This document shows positions 36,701 through 49,485 of a stretch of DNA of 64,000 nt, in pieces (positions within the stretch are counted from its first letter, which is position 1; every line of letters begins with the position of its first letter). Position numbers and translations under genes: made by a program. The stretch comes from Edaphochlamys debaryana (lineage: Eukaryota; Chlorophyta; Chlorophyceae; Chlamydomonadales), in contig JAEHOE010000109.1 in NCBI GenBank assembly GCA_016858145.1, positions 372,001 to 436,000 of the forward strand, read 5' to 3'. A model generated the notes under the pieces. That model ran no database searches and was not told the origin of the DNA. It saw only the letters and a list, made by a program, of their open reading frames with translations.

Positions 36701-39700
36701 TGCAAGCATGACGCGTGCCCCGTTCATTGTACCTTGCGCGAGATGCCCGTCCCCTGCTCTATGCCTCGCTAGCTAGCTTCTTGTCGTTCTCACTTAACTC
36801 GCCTGGCCCTCCGCAGGTGGGCCGCACGCTGACCAGTATGGTCGCGGACCAGGCCGCTGCAGAGATTCTGCTGGAGCGCTGCCGGGACGTGAGCGCGAGC
36901 GACCTTGATTCGGGCCTCGTCACTGCGAGCATGGAGTTCAAGCACCGCTACCTGGAGTCGGTGGTCATGGACGTCACAGTGCGCCTCGCGGGTGGGTGGG
37001 GCGATGGGGCGGGCACAAAGGGGAGCCCCGGGCCCGGACGACCAGCGCAGGTCCTTCGGCTTGGCTTGCTGGCTGGGGTCTTCCGTACGTCACGGCCAGA
37101 TAACCCCTCCCGCTCCTGTCCGTCCAGGCACGGACGGCCAGCGCATCCTGGTCCTCAACTGCCAGCGCACGGACGCACAGGATTCGTCCATGCTGGTGGT
37201 CGACGTGCACATGAAGATCAAGGTGCGTGATGTATGATGAGGAGAGGGGTTGCGGACAGAGCACGCCAAACCCTGGCCAGGGGGTACGGCCTTTGCATGC
37301 GCTAATTGTGACCCTTGACCACCAAGCAAGCCCACACTCTTTACTTTCCTCCATCTCCTCCAACCATGCCCTCCCTTCCTCGTGCACCCTACCTTTGCCA
37401 TGCCCCAGTTCGCGTCAGCAGATATGGCTCTGCTGCTGGGCTACTCCATGCGCAAGCTGGCCACCATGCGCCTCGACCAGATCCTCCCACCACCGTACAA
37501 CACTCTGCATGCCAAGTGGCTAAAGGCAAGCTTGCTGCGGTTTTTTTTATGTGGGGCTTGAGGAGAACGAACGGCACATATCCCGTGATGAACTGTCAGG
37601 GCTTGAGGGTTGGCTGACCCCTCACACGCTCATGCTTGCTGCCCTACTTCCCTCAGGACCCGCCCACTGTGGTGGCGCCATACAGCTGCCGCGCTGGAGT
37701 GGTGGTGCACTTCCAGACCGAGTCCGGGGGCCTGGCACCTGCGAGGCTGATAATCAAGACGCTGGAGGTCAACCCAAGTGACCCGAATCGGCAGGTGACC
37801 CAGTACATTGTCCAGGTAAGGAGGGCCCCTACACTGTTGCTAGCAGAGCTGGCACAACATGCATTCATATATCACCGTAACTATTTGGCAAGGCAAGGAG
37901 CGTTGCCAGCGGTCACATCCAATATGTGGTGTGTTGGAAGGGGCTGCTCGTGTAAGCCGGGAGAATGCAGGTGCGGTGACTAGCCGGCCGGCCTTCATTA
38001 CGGATCCAGAAGCTCGAGAGCCTGAAGCCCAACCGATCCCGCCCATCCCGAACCCGTGTGTTGTGCTGCAGGTTTCCAAGATCACAGCAGAGGAGGTCTA
38101 CCACGGCCGGCAGCTCGTGCTCACCACTGACTTCAACGGCCGTGTGCTGCAAGTGTCCGACCCGCTCTCCACATCCTTCGACTTCCAGGCGCTCAGGCTC
38201 ATTGGCCTGGGGCTGGGGGACTTTATCGACGTGTTTGGCGGCTGGGTGGAGCGGGGCGGCGACATGCAGATGCTGCTGCTGGCGCTGCTCTACAAGGAGC
38301 AGGAGCTGCCAGGTGCGAGGGGAGATAACACCGCAGGGTGGCTCCATCGGCTATACACATAAGTTCGGGTTGTGATGACCGCATGTTGACCCATGCCTGG
38401 TCCCCAACAGGCATGTCGTGGCGAATGCGGGTCATTGAGCCTCAAAAGGAGGGCGAGGAGAAGCTGCCCATCGTGACTGGGGCACAGAGCCTCGCTGGGA
38501 TGAAGGGCCGCGTCTCCCGCTCGGCTTGTGTCCAGGTGGGTCTGCGTGTCAAGCTTTGACAGGATGCTTTGAAGCAGTGTAGGCAGTCAGGTACCTTGAA
38601 CTGGCTTGGTTCATGCTAAACCTATTGCCCTGTTCTCACAGGTGGAGCTGGATGATGAGGGCGGTGGAGCAGAAGATGAGGACACCGCAGGCACACGCAT
38701 CAAGGTCACCCTGTGGCGCCGCGACCTGATGGCGGGCATGGTGGAGCTGGATGAGGACCTGGTCATCCGCAAGGCCAGCTTCCTGACCGGCCTCATCACG
38801 GGAGTGCCCTCGAGCTTCATGCACAAGAAGCCGCTCAGCAAGTGAGGCGGTTAGGAGAGCCGGCGGGGCGGGGCACCACGAGCTTTTATCCATAAGAGAT
38901 CACAAGGCCCTGACCTTGATGCCGCACAGCACCTGTCAATTCATTGCACCTCACCATGCTTCTTTGTTCCTGATGTGCTTGCCTGATGTGCTTGCTTCTA
39001 CCCCGTGCGCCCCCTGCCTGCCCTTAGGTTCCTGGACATCCCCGAGGGCGCCACGTGGGACAAGCTGGTCAAAACGGCTGCGCCACAGAAGAAGAGCGCC
39101 CTCAAGGCCGCGGCTCAGAAGGGCATCATCAGCCCCGTCCTCATGTACGTTGGCCCCCACCCGGACTCGGGCACCATGCGGCTCCGCATGCAGGGCGTGC
39201 ACATGTTGGTGCCCGGGGGCCGTGCCAAGATCATCGCCACCCTGCACCCTGACACCACCTACACGGGGGCTCACGTGGACCTTATGAAGGTGCTCAAGAT
39301 CGACACCGGCGCCAGCAGCGTGCGCGGCGGGGACCAGGGTGAAGGCGGGGGGTCCGCCTCCAGAGCCATCTCTGCTGCACCATCCAGGGCCAAGGGCCGG
39401 GCCTCTCGGCACCAGCACAGCGGCGCTGGTCACGCTGAGGCCCACGGCGACCACGAGCCCAATGAGCACGGTGGCACGACCACCGAGGGTGAGAACGACA
39501 TTGATGCTGACAACGAGCCCGACGTTGACTCGAACCATGCTGATGACGATGACGGGGACTCCCAGAAGGACGAGGGTGGCGCCAACGGCCAGCAGAGCCT
39601 GCACCGCGTCACCACCAACAAGTCCGAGTTCATCGAGCAGTGGGTGCGGACGCTGTCTAAGCAGGTCACAGGCGAGGAAGCCGCACTGGATGGCAAGCCG

Positions 39701-42700
39701 GAGGGCAAGTCTGGCGATGCGGAGGCTGGGCACCCGCCCAAGAAGGGGGTGCCCTCATCGCTGGCCCCCATTCCGGAGGGCGAGGACACTGGAAGTGGCA
39801 GCAAGCTGGCGACTGTCGCAGCCCTCAAGAGGGCCTTCAGCAATGTGAGCAACAACGACAAGGCTGCTGCTGAGGAGGCAGAGGCGGACAAGGCTGCCAA
39901 CGATGAGGCCGCTGACAAGAACGCTGACAAGCTCAGCGACGCTGGCGAGTCGAGTGTGGACGGAAGCCAGGCCGCCAGCGCCTTCACAGGTGAGCCTTGG
40001 CCTATCTGCTCCGTTGCAACCAACTGTGCCTGGCTACTGTGCACAGCATGAGGCTGACGAGCCCCTGATCTTCCTGACCTTACAGCCACCACGGACACAA
40101 GTGCTGCAAGCGAGCTTGTCATTGACTCACGGCGCAGCCGGCTCCACAAGGTCCTGAACAAGCTCCTCATGGGGGCGTCCTTCACGGCCCATGTTGACCG
40201 CCTGCGCATCCACAGCTATTTCATCATCGTAATGATGTTCACGGCCCACCTCGTGAGTAGCGCAGTGATGGCAGCGCAGTGATGGCAGCGCTGGTCTTGT
40301 TTAATTGGTCTGACCTTGGCTGTCCCAAAGACACATAAGTGCATCCCATTGACCTGTCATCATGCCTTAACTGCCACGGCCCTCAGGTTGGCTACCTCGT
40401 GATCACCAGTCTCATCAGCAACGAGCATGACAACATCTACCTGGTGCACGAGCAGGTGCGGCTCAGCTGGTCGTGGCTAGGGTCTTGAACATGTACTGCC
40501 CAGCGCATTGTGGGTCATCCTTGCTCCTGGGGCTCGGAGTGACCCAAGCCCTGCCTGAACCCGCTGGCCTACCCGTCCCCTGGCTTTGACAGGCCATGGC
40601 GATGGACCGCTCTCAGCTCATTGCGGTCAGAGGCATATTCGGGACGTTCTGCCAACGGGCCAATGTCACAGCCAAGGTGTCGGCATGTGCAAACAGCCTC
40701 GAGTACATCATGGAGAAGTTGTACACCAACGTGGCCCTCATGGAGAAATACCACCGTGAGTGCTAGTCTGGGCGCCAGAACGTCAAGGTTTCACAAGCCA
40801 GACTTGGGACTTTTCTACCCATAACGGGAATCAAGGCTAACCAGCAAGGTTATTAAGGGAACTGCTCACTTCCGCGCAACCCTGCTGGTTGCCCAACGCA
40901 GAGGATGTGTACCTGGGGCTCCAGGCGACAAAAGTCAAGCGCCCAGAGCTTGAGGTGCGCGGCCATACGGCATGGGGTGACTTGTGACCCGCCGCCACCT
41001 GTGCTGTGTCACATGCCCTAGTGACCTGTGCCCTCCTTCCCCCATTACAGGTGTACGACATCTGGACGAACGTTCCCCTTGAATACTCGAGTAGGAAGGG
41101 TTGTCGGATTGCCGCGGGTATCCAAGGTTTGGGGACTAGGCAAGGAAACCAGTGACGGCTCAAGTAAAACGGGTCCCGCCGATCGATCTGTAGTGCCTCT
41201 CATGGCTGTACTAGCTGTACCGGGGCTTCTTGGGTACTCTCCGCCCGCTGGGCAGACCGCACTTGCAAACCTCCCAAACCCTGTTGCTTGCCCTCCCGCA
41301 GTCTTCCTCGACACCAACCCGCCCAAGGTGGTGCAAGGCAGTGACGCTGTCTGGGTGCTGGGCAACCGCTACATCGCCGCCGCCCGGGAGGCCCTCTACC
41401 TCATACCCTCTCTCAAGGACCTGTACAAGTAAGCTACCCGCTAGGCGCACCAACTCGTACTCCCTGAGCCTTGAGACACATTGCTTGAAACCGCTTACCC
41501 AAAATCAACACCTTGTGTCTGCAGGCACCACCGCACGTTTGCCTTCATGCTGGTCAACGGCTTGGGCCCGCTCTTCCAGGGCTATGCGGTGAGCCAACTG
41601 CTCTCGGCAGGAGCTGCGGCAGCGGGAGCTGGCAGGGCAGCCTGGCCATGAACCTCCACCTCTCCTCGAGCGTCAAGCGTTCTTGCGGAATAAAGCTGAT
41701 CATGTCTGTGCGATGGCCTTCCGTTGTCACCGCAGGAGAGCCTCGATTTCCTGGTGGACTCGGCGTGGAAGAGCATCGAAGCGCTGCGTGTTGGTGAGCA
41801 AACTGGGGTTACCGCCAAGCTACAACGACCTTGCTTACAGTCGCATTTGGCCAGGGCACTGCTGATTGCGTAGCTCTCTGGCCTCTCCGCCGCGTGCTTT
41901 GGAGTGTGGCCAATGCCTGTCCTTTCTGTGTCATCCACCCTGTGCCCTGCCCGTACACAGAGCTCATCATCCTGCTGATTGTTGAGGCCATTGTCGTACA
42001 GCTCATCGCATCCATCTATGAGGGCATCCTGGTGCAGAGGCTGGTGGGTGGCGGCTGGGGTCGCTTCAGGCGAGGGAGGGGCCGTGGTAGGCAAGAAGTG
42101 CTCCTAGTGCGGCATGGCAGCAAGGGCCCCAGAGCTGCTCTGCTCCGTTGGCCCCTCAGGAGTCGGTGCGGATGCTGGGGATTCTGGCCATGCTGGGCCT
42201 GCCTGGGCCCGTGCTGCGCCAGCTGAGCACAGCTGAGACCAAGGTGGGACTGGGGGCGAGTGGAAGGCTTGAGGTAGAACAGGGTTCGGGCCTGGGCTCT
42301 GGCGCACTCCTACAGACTGTTCCTGTCCCTAGCTACCGTGCCGCCCCCCACATCCGTCCATACATCCGATCACTCGCAGATCGTGGATGACTCAGACGAT
42401 GACGATGATGACGACGATGACAACGAGGACGAGGAGGGGCAGGAGGCCAAGAACGCGCCCAAGAAATCCACCAGCATCAAGCTGACGGCCGCGGAGGCAA
42501 AGGGCGCTGCTGCAGACCCTGTGGAGACGCACGGAGCGACCCCCGGGGACGGGCACCCTTTGCCAATCGAGGGCGCCAAGCAGGACAGCAAGGACGTCGA
42601 CTCGGAAGCCTCCTCGGCTGAAGGGAAGGAGGGTGGTGCAACAGCAGCAGGAGGAGCTGTCAACAAGGTGCGGCATCGGGGGCCCGCCGGGGCACCAGGG

Positions 42701-45210
42701 GCCCGGAACGACTCCTCCCCTGGCAGCGCCCACTCGCGTCTCTTGGGTTTGTCTGACCTCACCTCCTTTCCGGCCCCCTTTCCCCCTCCCCGCCGCTCGC
42801 CTTCCCCCAGCTTGCCGCGGGCCGCTCTCTCAAGGCAATGAAGTTCAGTGGCTCCAAAAAGGCGCGCGCCTCCGACCAACACATTCACCACCACGGCCAC
42901 AACCGCTGGCGCATCAACGGCAAGACCCTCATTCCCTCCTACTGGAACCTCTCCAAGTTTGCGGTGAGCGCACTGCGGTGGTGTCCCTGCCCTTGGGGCT
43001 TGCGGTAGCCTGGCCTTGCAAACCCGAGCCGTGTGGACTACTTTGAGCAAGCCCGCACAGCCTCTCAGCCTGCGCCCCTCATCCACATAGTAGCAACCCT
43101 TCGTTCGGGCTTCCTACTGCCCTCAGGTGCCGTTCGTCCTGTGGAACATCACAGTCGTGGTGGTCTACGTTATCTCCCTCCTCAAGCTGAACGGCATGCA
43201 GGCGCCGCTCGCCTCTCTCAACATGGCCTCCCACGTCACCTACCGCTACACGCGCGTGCGCGCCATGGGGGCGGCGTTCGTGACGCAGGACAGCAAGGAA
43301 GACCGGGACGTGTGGCGGCCGATGCTGCAGCACGAGCTCGATCTGTTCGAGAGCGAGTATGGTGCGTGGGGCTTGGGGTCACGAGCATGACGCACCACCA
43401 CACTCGAGGACAGGAGCGGGAGGAGGGGTTGCATTCGGGACCTGGCGGCCAATGGCTGCTGTTTGTCCACTCGCAGACGCCCTTATGTACGGAGGCCTCC
43501 CCATCTCCCTGGTAAGCAACGATACTGTAGCCCCGGCATGGCCCTGTAGCAGATTTTACAGACCGTTCTTAGGGTATCACGCGCATACCTGGACTGCCTG
43601 CCTGTGCCAAGGGAAGTTGCCCAGGAGGCTTGGGGCAAGAGCCAGGCTTCTTCTCCGCAATGGTCGCGCTGTGCCCTCCCGCTCTCTTCCCCCCAGCTCA
43701 ACAGCACCTTCCGCCGCGAGGTCCCCGCCGGCACGTTCGAGTCGACCGCCTTTGCGCAGGCCTTCTTCAAGGCCAAGCAGTGCATGCGGTGAGAAGCTGA
43801 GCGGAGCTTGCAGAGCGACGGGCTGTGCTGAGGCACCCTGCAGGGAGCCAGAGCGTGAAGGGCGCAGTAGATGAGAGATGAGAGCAACAGAAACTAGTAC
43901 GCTGCAAAGAGCCTGGACGCCACCCGGGGGCGCGTAGACGTCAGGCGCGGCGCGCTGGCGCTTAGCTGGCGGCGAGGGCGAGCGGGAGCGCGCAGCCGGG
44001 GTCGCACCCGCACCTGGCCCCCACCTCCCTCCGTCCCCCGCCCGCTCCCCCTCCCCTCCCCTCCATCCGCTGTTCACCCCGTGCCTCCGCTCCCTCCGCT
44101 CCGGGTCCAACCGTGTATTATGCCTAAAATCTGCCCCCCTCCCCCTTCACCCCAACAGCTATGAGCAGCACACATGCTTCCCCGAGGGCCACCTGTACTA
44201 CGAGGTGAGGTCCACGCCTGGATGGTGGCGGGTTGCCGGCTACTTACGTGCCCTGCAACACCTTGCAAGGTCATACTGTGTTCTTACCCCCGTATCTCTC
44301 CCTGTCCACATTGGTTCTTACCCCCAGGTCACTCACAACGGCCTCGACGTAGGTCGGGTTGCGCTAACGAGAGCCTGTAATCACCTGCGGTAGCGCCTTG
44401 CCTCCGCATGGCTGCGTTCCGGCCCATGCCCCCACTTGTACAGTTGTAGAGCAGGCGTTCCAAGCGCGCGCACCCCGGCCCCGTCGCCCTGCCACTGCCT
44501 TACCCGCTATCCCCTTTCCCTTGCCTCTCCCAGGCCATGGTACGGCGCATGATTTCGGAGATGCGGCTCCTGTCGCTGGATGCAGACGAGGATGTTTCGT
44601 ACGACAGCCCGCGCTACACCTTCATGGCCACTGTGGGAGGCAACGACCTGTACGAGGGCCTGCAGCAGGCGGCGCAGCTGTTCGTGGACTACTCCATCGC
44701 GCGCTATGACGTTGTGACCAACATGCACACGGTGCGTGGGTGTACACGCGGGTCTAGGCCTGACCAACATGCCTGGGGTGGAGGTGGGCGGCTGGGTGGT
44801 GCGTGTAGGGCCATTGCCAGCACATGCCCAGAGTCCTGACCTAGGCTTGTGTGGGTGCCTTGCGTTGAGCGGGTGGGCGGGCTGCGCGAGGCGGCCGTCT
44901 GCTACTGTCGTACGGTGCTGATGTGCTGTCCTCCCTCAATCCCACGGCCCCCAACTCGACCCAGATCCTGCTGATCTGTGCCGTACTCCTAGTGATCATC
45001 TACCTCTTCTTCCTGCTGTGGCCTCACCTGAAGAAGACCCTGCGCGACGCCGGCCGCCAGTCGGCGCTGCTGAGCCTGGTCCCGCCCGAGATGGACGTGA
45101 AGAGCCATGTGCGGGCGGTCGCACGGCGCGGGCTTGGCATAAAGCGGACACATGTTGCTCCTGCCAGCTCCGCTCTGCAGCCTGTGCTGCCCGCAGCACC
45201 GGGCGTCTAA
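30739..45210 (+). CDS. TmcB/TmcC-like giant PAS/TPR multi-pass membrane protein, copy C (complete)
   Basis: Tandem paralogue of copy B with the same domain order and probably a related sensory role. 49 exons: 30739-30875, 31040-31113, 31293-31380, 31578-31592, 31841-31947, 32080-32146, 32314-32427, 32695-32756, 33069-33150, 33285-33375, 33545-33649, 33774-33841, 33951-34020, 34097-34161, 34425-34646, 34819-34921, 35023-35117, 35360-35509, 35629-35887, 36044-36214, 36374-36435, 36523-36655, 36817-36991, 37128-37222, 37409-37525, 37657-37815, 38072-38312, 38411-38535, 38642-38841, 39028-39989, 40086-40252, 40387-40455, 40593-40755, 40902-40954, 41051-41090, 41302-41428, 41525-41588, 41736-41793, 41961-42043, 42160-42243, 42380-42667, 42811-42963, 43127-43361, 43477-43511, 43697-43788, 44159-44204, 44328-44348, 44534-44731, 44965-45210. 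They sum to 6636 nt, 2211 aa. Exon lengths equal copy B except for in-frame indels in exons 29, 30 and the last, and one lost intron (44534-44731 is copy B exons 48+49, 82+116=198 nt). GC donors after 33375 and 37525. Start MSDVADL matches MSDTHDVADL of copy B. Confidence 0.9.
31578..31592 (+). other. 15-nt microexon of copy C (exon 4)
   Basis: Same 15 bases, phase and flanking CACAG / GTGAGC as in copy B. It restores the frame between exon 3 (ends 31380, phase 2) and exon 5 (starts 31841). Confidence 0.82.
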
Positions 45211-47166
45211 CGACACGCACACCAAGAAGAATGCCGTGACCACGACGAACGCTCTAGAGGCACCGGTGATAGGGGCTTGCATACCGGGGGGGGCACTGTG
45301 AACTGTGCTGCAAGCACGGGCTGGCGGATGGGCTGCGGGCACAGCTGAGTGGGTGCGGGCTGTTTGTTGCGTACAGTTACCGTGTAGAGAGAGGGGGTAT
45401 GGTCCCGACAGGGCCATGTACAGATAGCGAACCGCCGTCCAGCGTCTGGGCATGGAGAATGCCAGGGCTGCGCTCCCTCGCAATTGTTGGTGGGCTCATC
45501 CCCACAATTTTTCCGGGCTCGACCCGTTTCTCCCGCCTTCATGGCAGCCATTCCTTTTGTTCTAGGCACCATGCATTGCCCAATAAAAGCAGAGGAGTGC
45601 ACTAGTCAGGCTTCTGTGAGGCAATAAGGCTGTCGGGCATGCCATTCAGGCATCATCTACTTTAGTCTTTTCGATCTTTCTTGATTTGCCTCAGTTCTGT
45701 TTCGCCCAGACTGCTTCTCCGTAGTTGATTCTGCTCCAGTTGTGCCTGTATTCCCGCCTTGGGTGCAAGATACTCCTTACGTTTTGGTTGGGTCACTGTG
45801 TCTGGTTCCGTCTGGGCTCCGGGAGCTGTGGAGAAATGTTTTTCGGGCAGAGCGCCCTCTGTCCCCGATGTGTGGAGGGAGCGAGGGGGGGGGGAACATT
45901 GGATACATGGGAGGGGGTTGTTCCGCGGGGCTCAGCCCTTGATCTTCCTGCCTTCGGGCTAGGAGGCAAACCACCAGTGGTGGCAAAGTGTCTGGCTTTC
46001 AGTGCAGAGCGCACGGCATACTGGAGGCATGCGTCTTGCTGCGCTGCGTTCTGAGGAAGGGGTTTGGGAGGGCAGCAACGCCCGATAACTAACCGTGCCT
46101 TGATCAAGCGCACAGCGTTGCCCCTTGCAATCCAACCACGTCGTTGGTGCAGACGGCTGAGCGCTCACTACTAATCTGTACTGCGCAGTCTTTGTCTTTG
46201 CGGTGGGTGTGACAGCGGTCATCCGGCTAGAATCCGAACTAACTACCAGGACCTCCCCTTCGTAAATTTATCCTGGCTTTATGGATGGAGAGAGAGATGT
46301 AGCGGGTGGCCGGTGGGCAGTAGGAGAGACGGACATCTCCTCCTTCGACTTTCTTGTGCAAGCAAAGGCCCCTAACTATGGCGGCGTTCCGGTGCTGTGG
46401 GGCTTGAGTGCGCGGCCCCAGTGCTGCCCGGCCTCGCGGGGTTGGGGGCTCAGCCCAGTCCTCTGTCCTACCTGAGGAGGACAGCCATCCTTGTTATCCT
46501 GGTGTAGCGTGCCTGGATGCCACAGCGCCCCGCCCATATCACCCTGTGTGCATGTGCAGTGTCTCTCTGGCTGGGTTTTCCTCCCTCGAGCAACCGGTCC
46601 GAGGGTGGAAAACCAGCTGGAGCGGGGGGAGCGTACGCAACAACGTTTGGCCTCGGTCTATCCGTGCTGAGTTGCGGTCTTGCGGAGAGAGGAGGCGGGG
46701 CGAAGCGGGGAGGCAGACCGTCGCGACCCCTGGGCCACCTTGCCGCCGAAGCTGTGCAGCGGCCACGCATAGCCGATGCATCAGTTCAATCTCCACGAAG
46801 GATCAGAACTGATTCCTGACGCCCAAAGGGGTGCTCGTGGCGTCGTGGAGCCGGCCACCCGCGTCTGGACTTGCGGGTCACGGTCAGGCACAGCTAGACA
46901 AACTAAGTGCCGCAGGCCATAACTGCTATGAATAGATAACACTGTCAAACTTAAAGCCTCGGAAACGGCTACCTTTTAGGATGGCTACCGTTCGGTCGCC
47001 GCTTCGAGACTAGCCACCTTTTGCGCCATTGCACCCACCACAACCACGGGCACACAAAATGAAATGCTAGACGCACAGTTCCAACCAAGCCCACTGTCTC
47101 CCACAGCTGGCATGCGGGACGACCAGTCGCAGCGTTGCAACTAGCGTCACCTGCACACGCAAGAGT
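45211..47166. other. Copy C 3' flank and intergenic region
   Basis: About 2 kb. It holds the copy C 3' UTR with AATAAA at 45582-45587. The remainder shows no credible coding region, only short frames. GGGCTCAGCCC-type words occur near 45930 and 46450, echoing the inverted-repeat arm at 29061-29118. Confidence 0.5.
45582..45587 (+). terminator. Putative polyadenylation signal (AATAAA), copy C
   Basis: 371 bp past the copy C stop, context GCCCAATAAAAGCAG, nearly the same as in copy B. Confidence 0.5.
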
Positions 47167-49485
47167 ATGAAACCTCCTAAGCGTGATGGCGTCAACATGG
47201 CGCGTGCGGCGGACTGCGGCATCCCGCCCCATCTGCTGGCACCATCCACCCGCGTCCGCGGTGCCCAGCCGCGGTGTGCGGCCCGCGGCCTCACACGCAG
47301 GCCCGGGCGGACGCTAGCTGTAAGATTGGTAGCCCTCCTGGCCACCTATGTCCTCGCCTCTACCGTGGATGCTGCTAGAGGGCTGTCTGCGGGACCGGGA
47401 GGGGCAGCAGGCCGCGCTTCGCCAGTGAGGCGCCTTGCGGCCGACGACCCAGGCTCAGACGGCGGCGGTAGCCTGTGTGAGATTCAGCCCGCGCACTACA
47501 ATCCTTATAGTGGGATATCCCCGCCGGTGGCCAACGGGCAGCCGGTCTACCTGATGGTGCGTCAGCGAGCGGAGGGAAGGGGGTCGCCCCAAGGGGTGTC
47601 TGGACTGAGGGGTTGCGTTGTAGTGCAATCTCGCACTCGTCTCATGTAGGCGTGCGGGCGGTACATATTAGGAACTTGAGACGCGGTCACGGGTAGTGGA
47701 CCAGCACGGGGGCGGCTCGGTGGGGCGTGCAACAGGGCAGTGACACCCAAGCCCACCCCAAGAAAGGTTGAGGGGCCCGCTCAGAACACGGCTTGACGCG
47801 AACTGTGCATATTCACGGTGTTGCGCTTGGACATGGAAAGTGGCACACCACCCTGCTTCCAAGGGGGGTCACCTTATCTTGGGACACGCAGATGCCGAGT
47901 GTGCCCCTCTGCTGTTTGCGCCGTGCAGGTCTTTGTGCGGATGCTCAACCCCCAGCTGCCCATCCTGGCAACCCTGTCGTACGGAGACGGACTGTGAGAG
48001 GGGCGGGGGGGATAAAGGAAGTGTGACCGCTTGCGCCCACGTAGCGCGAGGGCCAGAGTTGTTGCCGTACGGCCCACCACTCCGACCGTTTGAGGGGTTT
48101 GCTGAACCAGCCCTTGCCGCCCCTCACCTTTGCGCAGCACTCGGCAGTACCAGGCGGTTCCGTACGGCATTAGTACGGACTCCTACGGGCGATCAGTATT
48201 TCTGTTGGATCGTGCCGTGGGCTCGGCGTACAGCGACTCGAGCCCCGATGCCTCCACGGGCCGCCGCTACGCCGCCCCCGGCAACGTGACCCTCACCTGC
48301 GTCGCCCAGGACGACGCGGGGTCCTCCGCCGAGGGCACCCTCGCCGACATGTACGTCTACCCCTCCCCGCCCCGCGTGGCGAGGGGCGGCCAGCTGGCCC
48401 TGCTCCCCGCCTCGCCCTCCGACCCAGCGGGGGTGGTCTACGTGGACGGGGACAGGCCGCCAGCCACCCTCTCGGTGTCTACTCTGGACCTGAACGGCCC
48501 CTCGCCTGCCACGTGGCAAGTCCATCAGGTGACCGCCACGCTGACCATCCAGAAGCTGTGGCCGAGCGATGCCGACCCCGAGGAGGTCAGCAGCTGGGTG
48601 GAGTGGAGGTGGGTGGCGGGGTGGTTGCATCCTGGGCATGGCCCCACTGCATGTCCTCTGTGAGGAATCAAGGCTCTTGTGGGTAGCATGCCTCACGTCC
48701 AGCTGCGCTCCTCCCACGCCAGGTCCCTGACGGCCGCCTTCCGCCGTACGTCCACCATCTCTTGGGTGCTAGCCGACCCCTCGACGTCACCTTGGACCTT
48801 CAAATTCAACTTCCCGGGCCTCTACCGGCTGACGTGGCTGGTGCCCGACGTGGAGTTTCCGTACAGCGGCCGGCCGTACGCCTCGTCCGGGCCCATTGAG
48901 ATCACGGCCGTGGCGGCTGACCCCAGCTTCGTGGAACCAGGCGCACCGCTACCGCCCAGCCCGCCGCCTCCACCGCCACCGCCCTCGCCGCTGCCCCCGC
49001 GCTCCCCGCGCGAGTGGTGGTGGGCGTGGCCGCCACCCATGGAGGAGGGCGGCTGGGCAGAAAGCCCCGGGCCACCGCCTCTTGAGCCTCCGCCACCGGC
49101 CCTCCCTGACACCCCGCCACCCGCCCGGCCCGTGTTTCCCTCACCACGTGCGCCAAAACCGCCGCGGCCGCAGCAGCCAACGCAGCCGCAGAGGCCGCCC
49201 CGCCTCCCTCCACCACCCCGGCCCCCTCGGCCGCCGCCGCCTCCCCCACCGCAGCCACCTGTACCACCCGCCCCGCCGCCAAGCCCTCCCCAGCCCCCGT
49301 TGGCGCCAAACCTGCCACCCTACCCGCCCGGCGCTCCTGGCATGACCTACCCGCCATCCTACCCGCCACGCTACCCACTGGACCCTTTCGCAGCGCCCCG
49401 CAAGCCCTCGTACCCGGCGCCCGATGCACCGGAGCCCCCGCCTTCCCCGGAGGACACTCGCCCCAACACTCATCCCGACATGTGA
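47167..49485 (+). CDS. Secreted or membrane-anchored proline-rich glycoprotein (HRGP-like), unknown ectodomain
   Basis: Four exons, 47167-47556, 47929-47993, 48138-48608, 48723-49485; phases close and give 562 aa. An N-terminal hydrophobic stretch (VRLVALLATYVLAS, ~52-65) preceded by Arg-rich residues suggests a signal peptide or anchor. A later Met at 47197 is an alternative start. Residues ~75-380 form a globular region with sequons such as GNVTL and beta-rich segments (SVFLLDRAVG, LYRLTWLVPDVEF) that I cannot assign to a family. From ~382 to the end the chain is dominated by Pro with Ser, Ala and Arg, including uninterrupted Pro runs and PPSPPPPPP motifs, as in volvocine hydroxyproline-rich wall proteins and pherophorins. 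The C6-type pherophorin domain was not recognised. An extracellular-matrix or wall role is inference. Confidence 0.72.
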
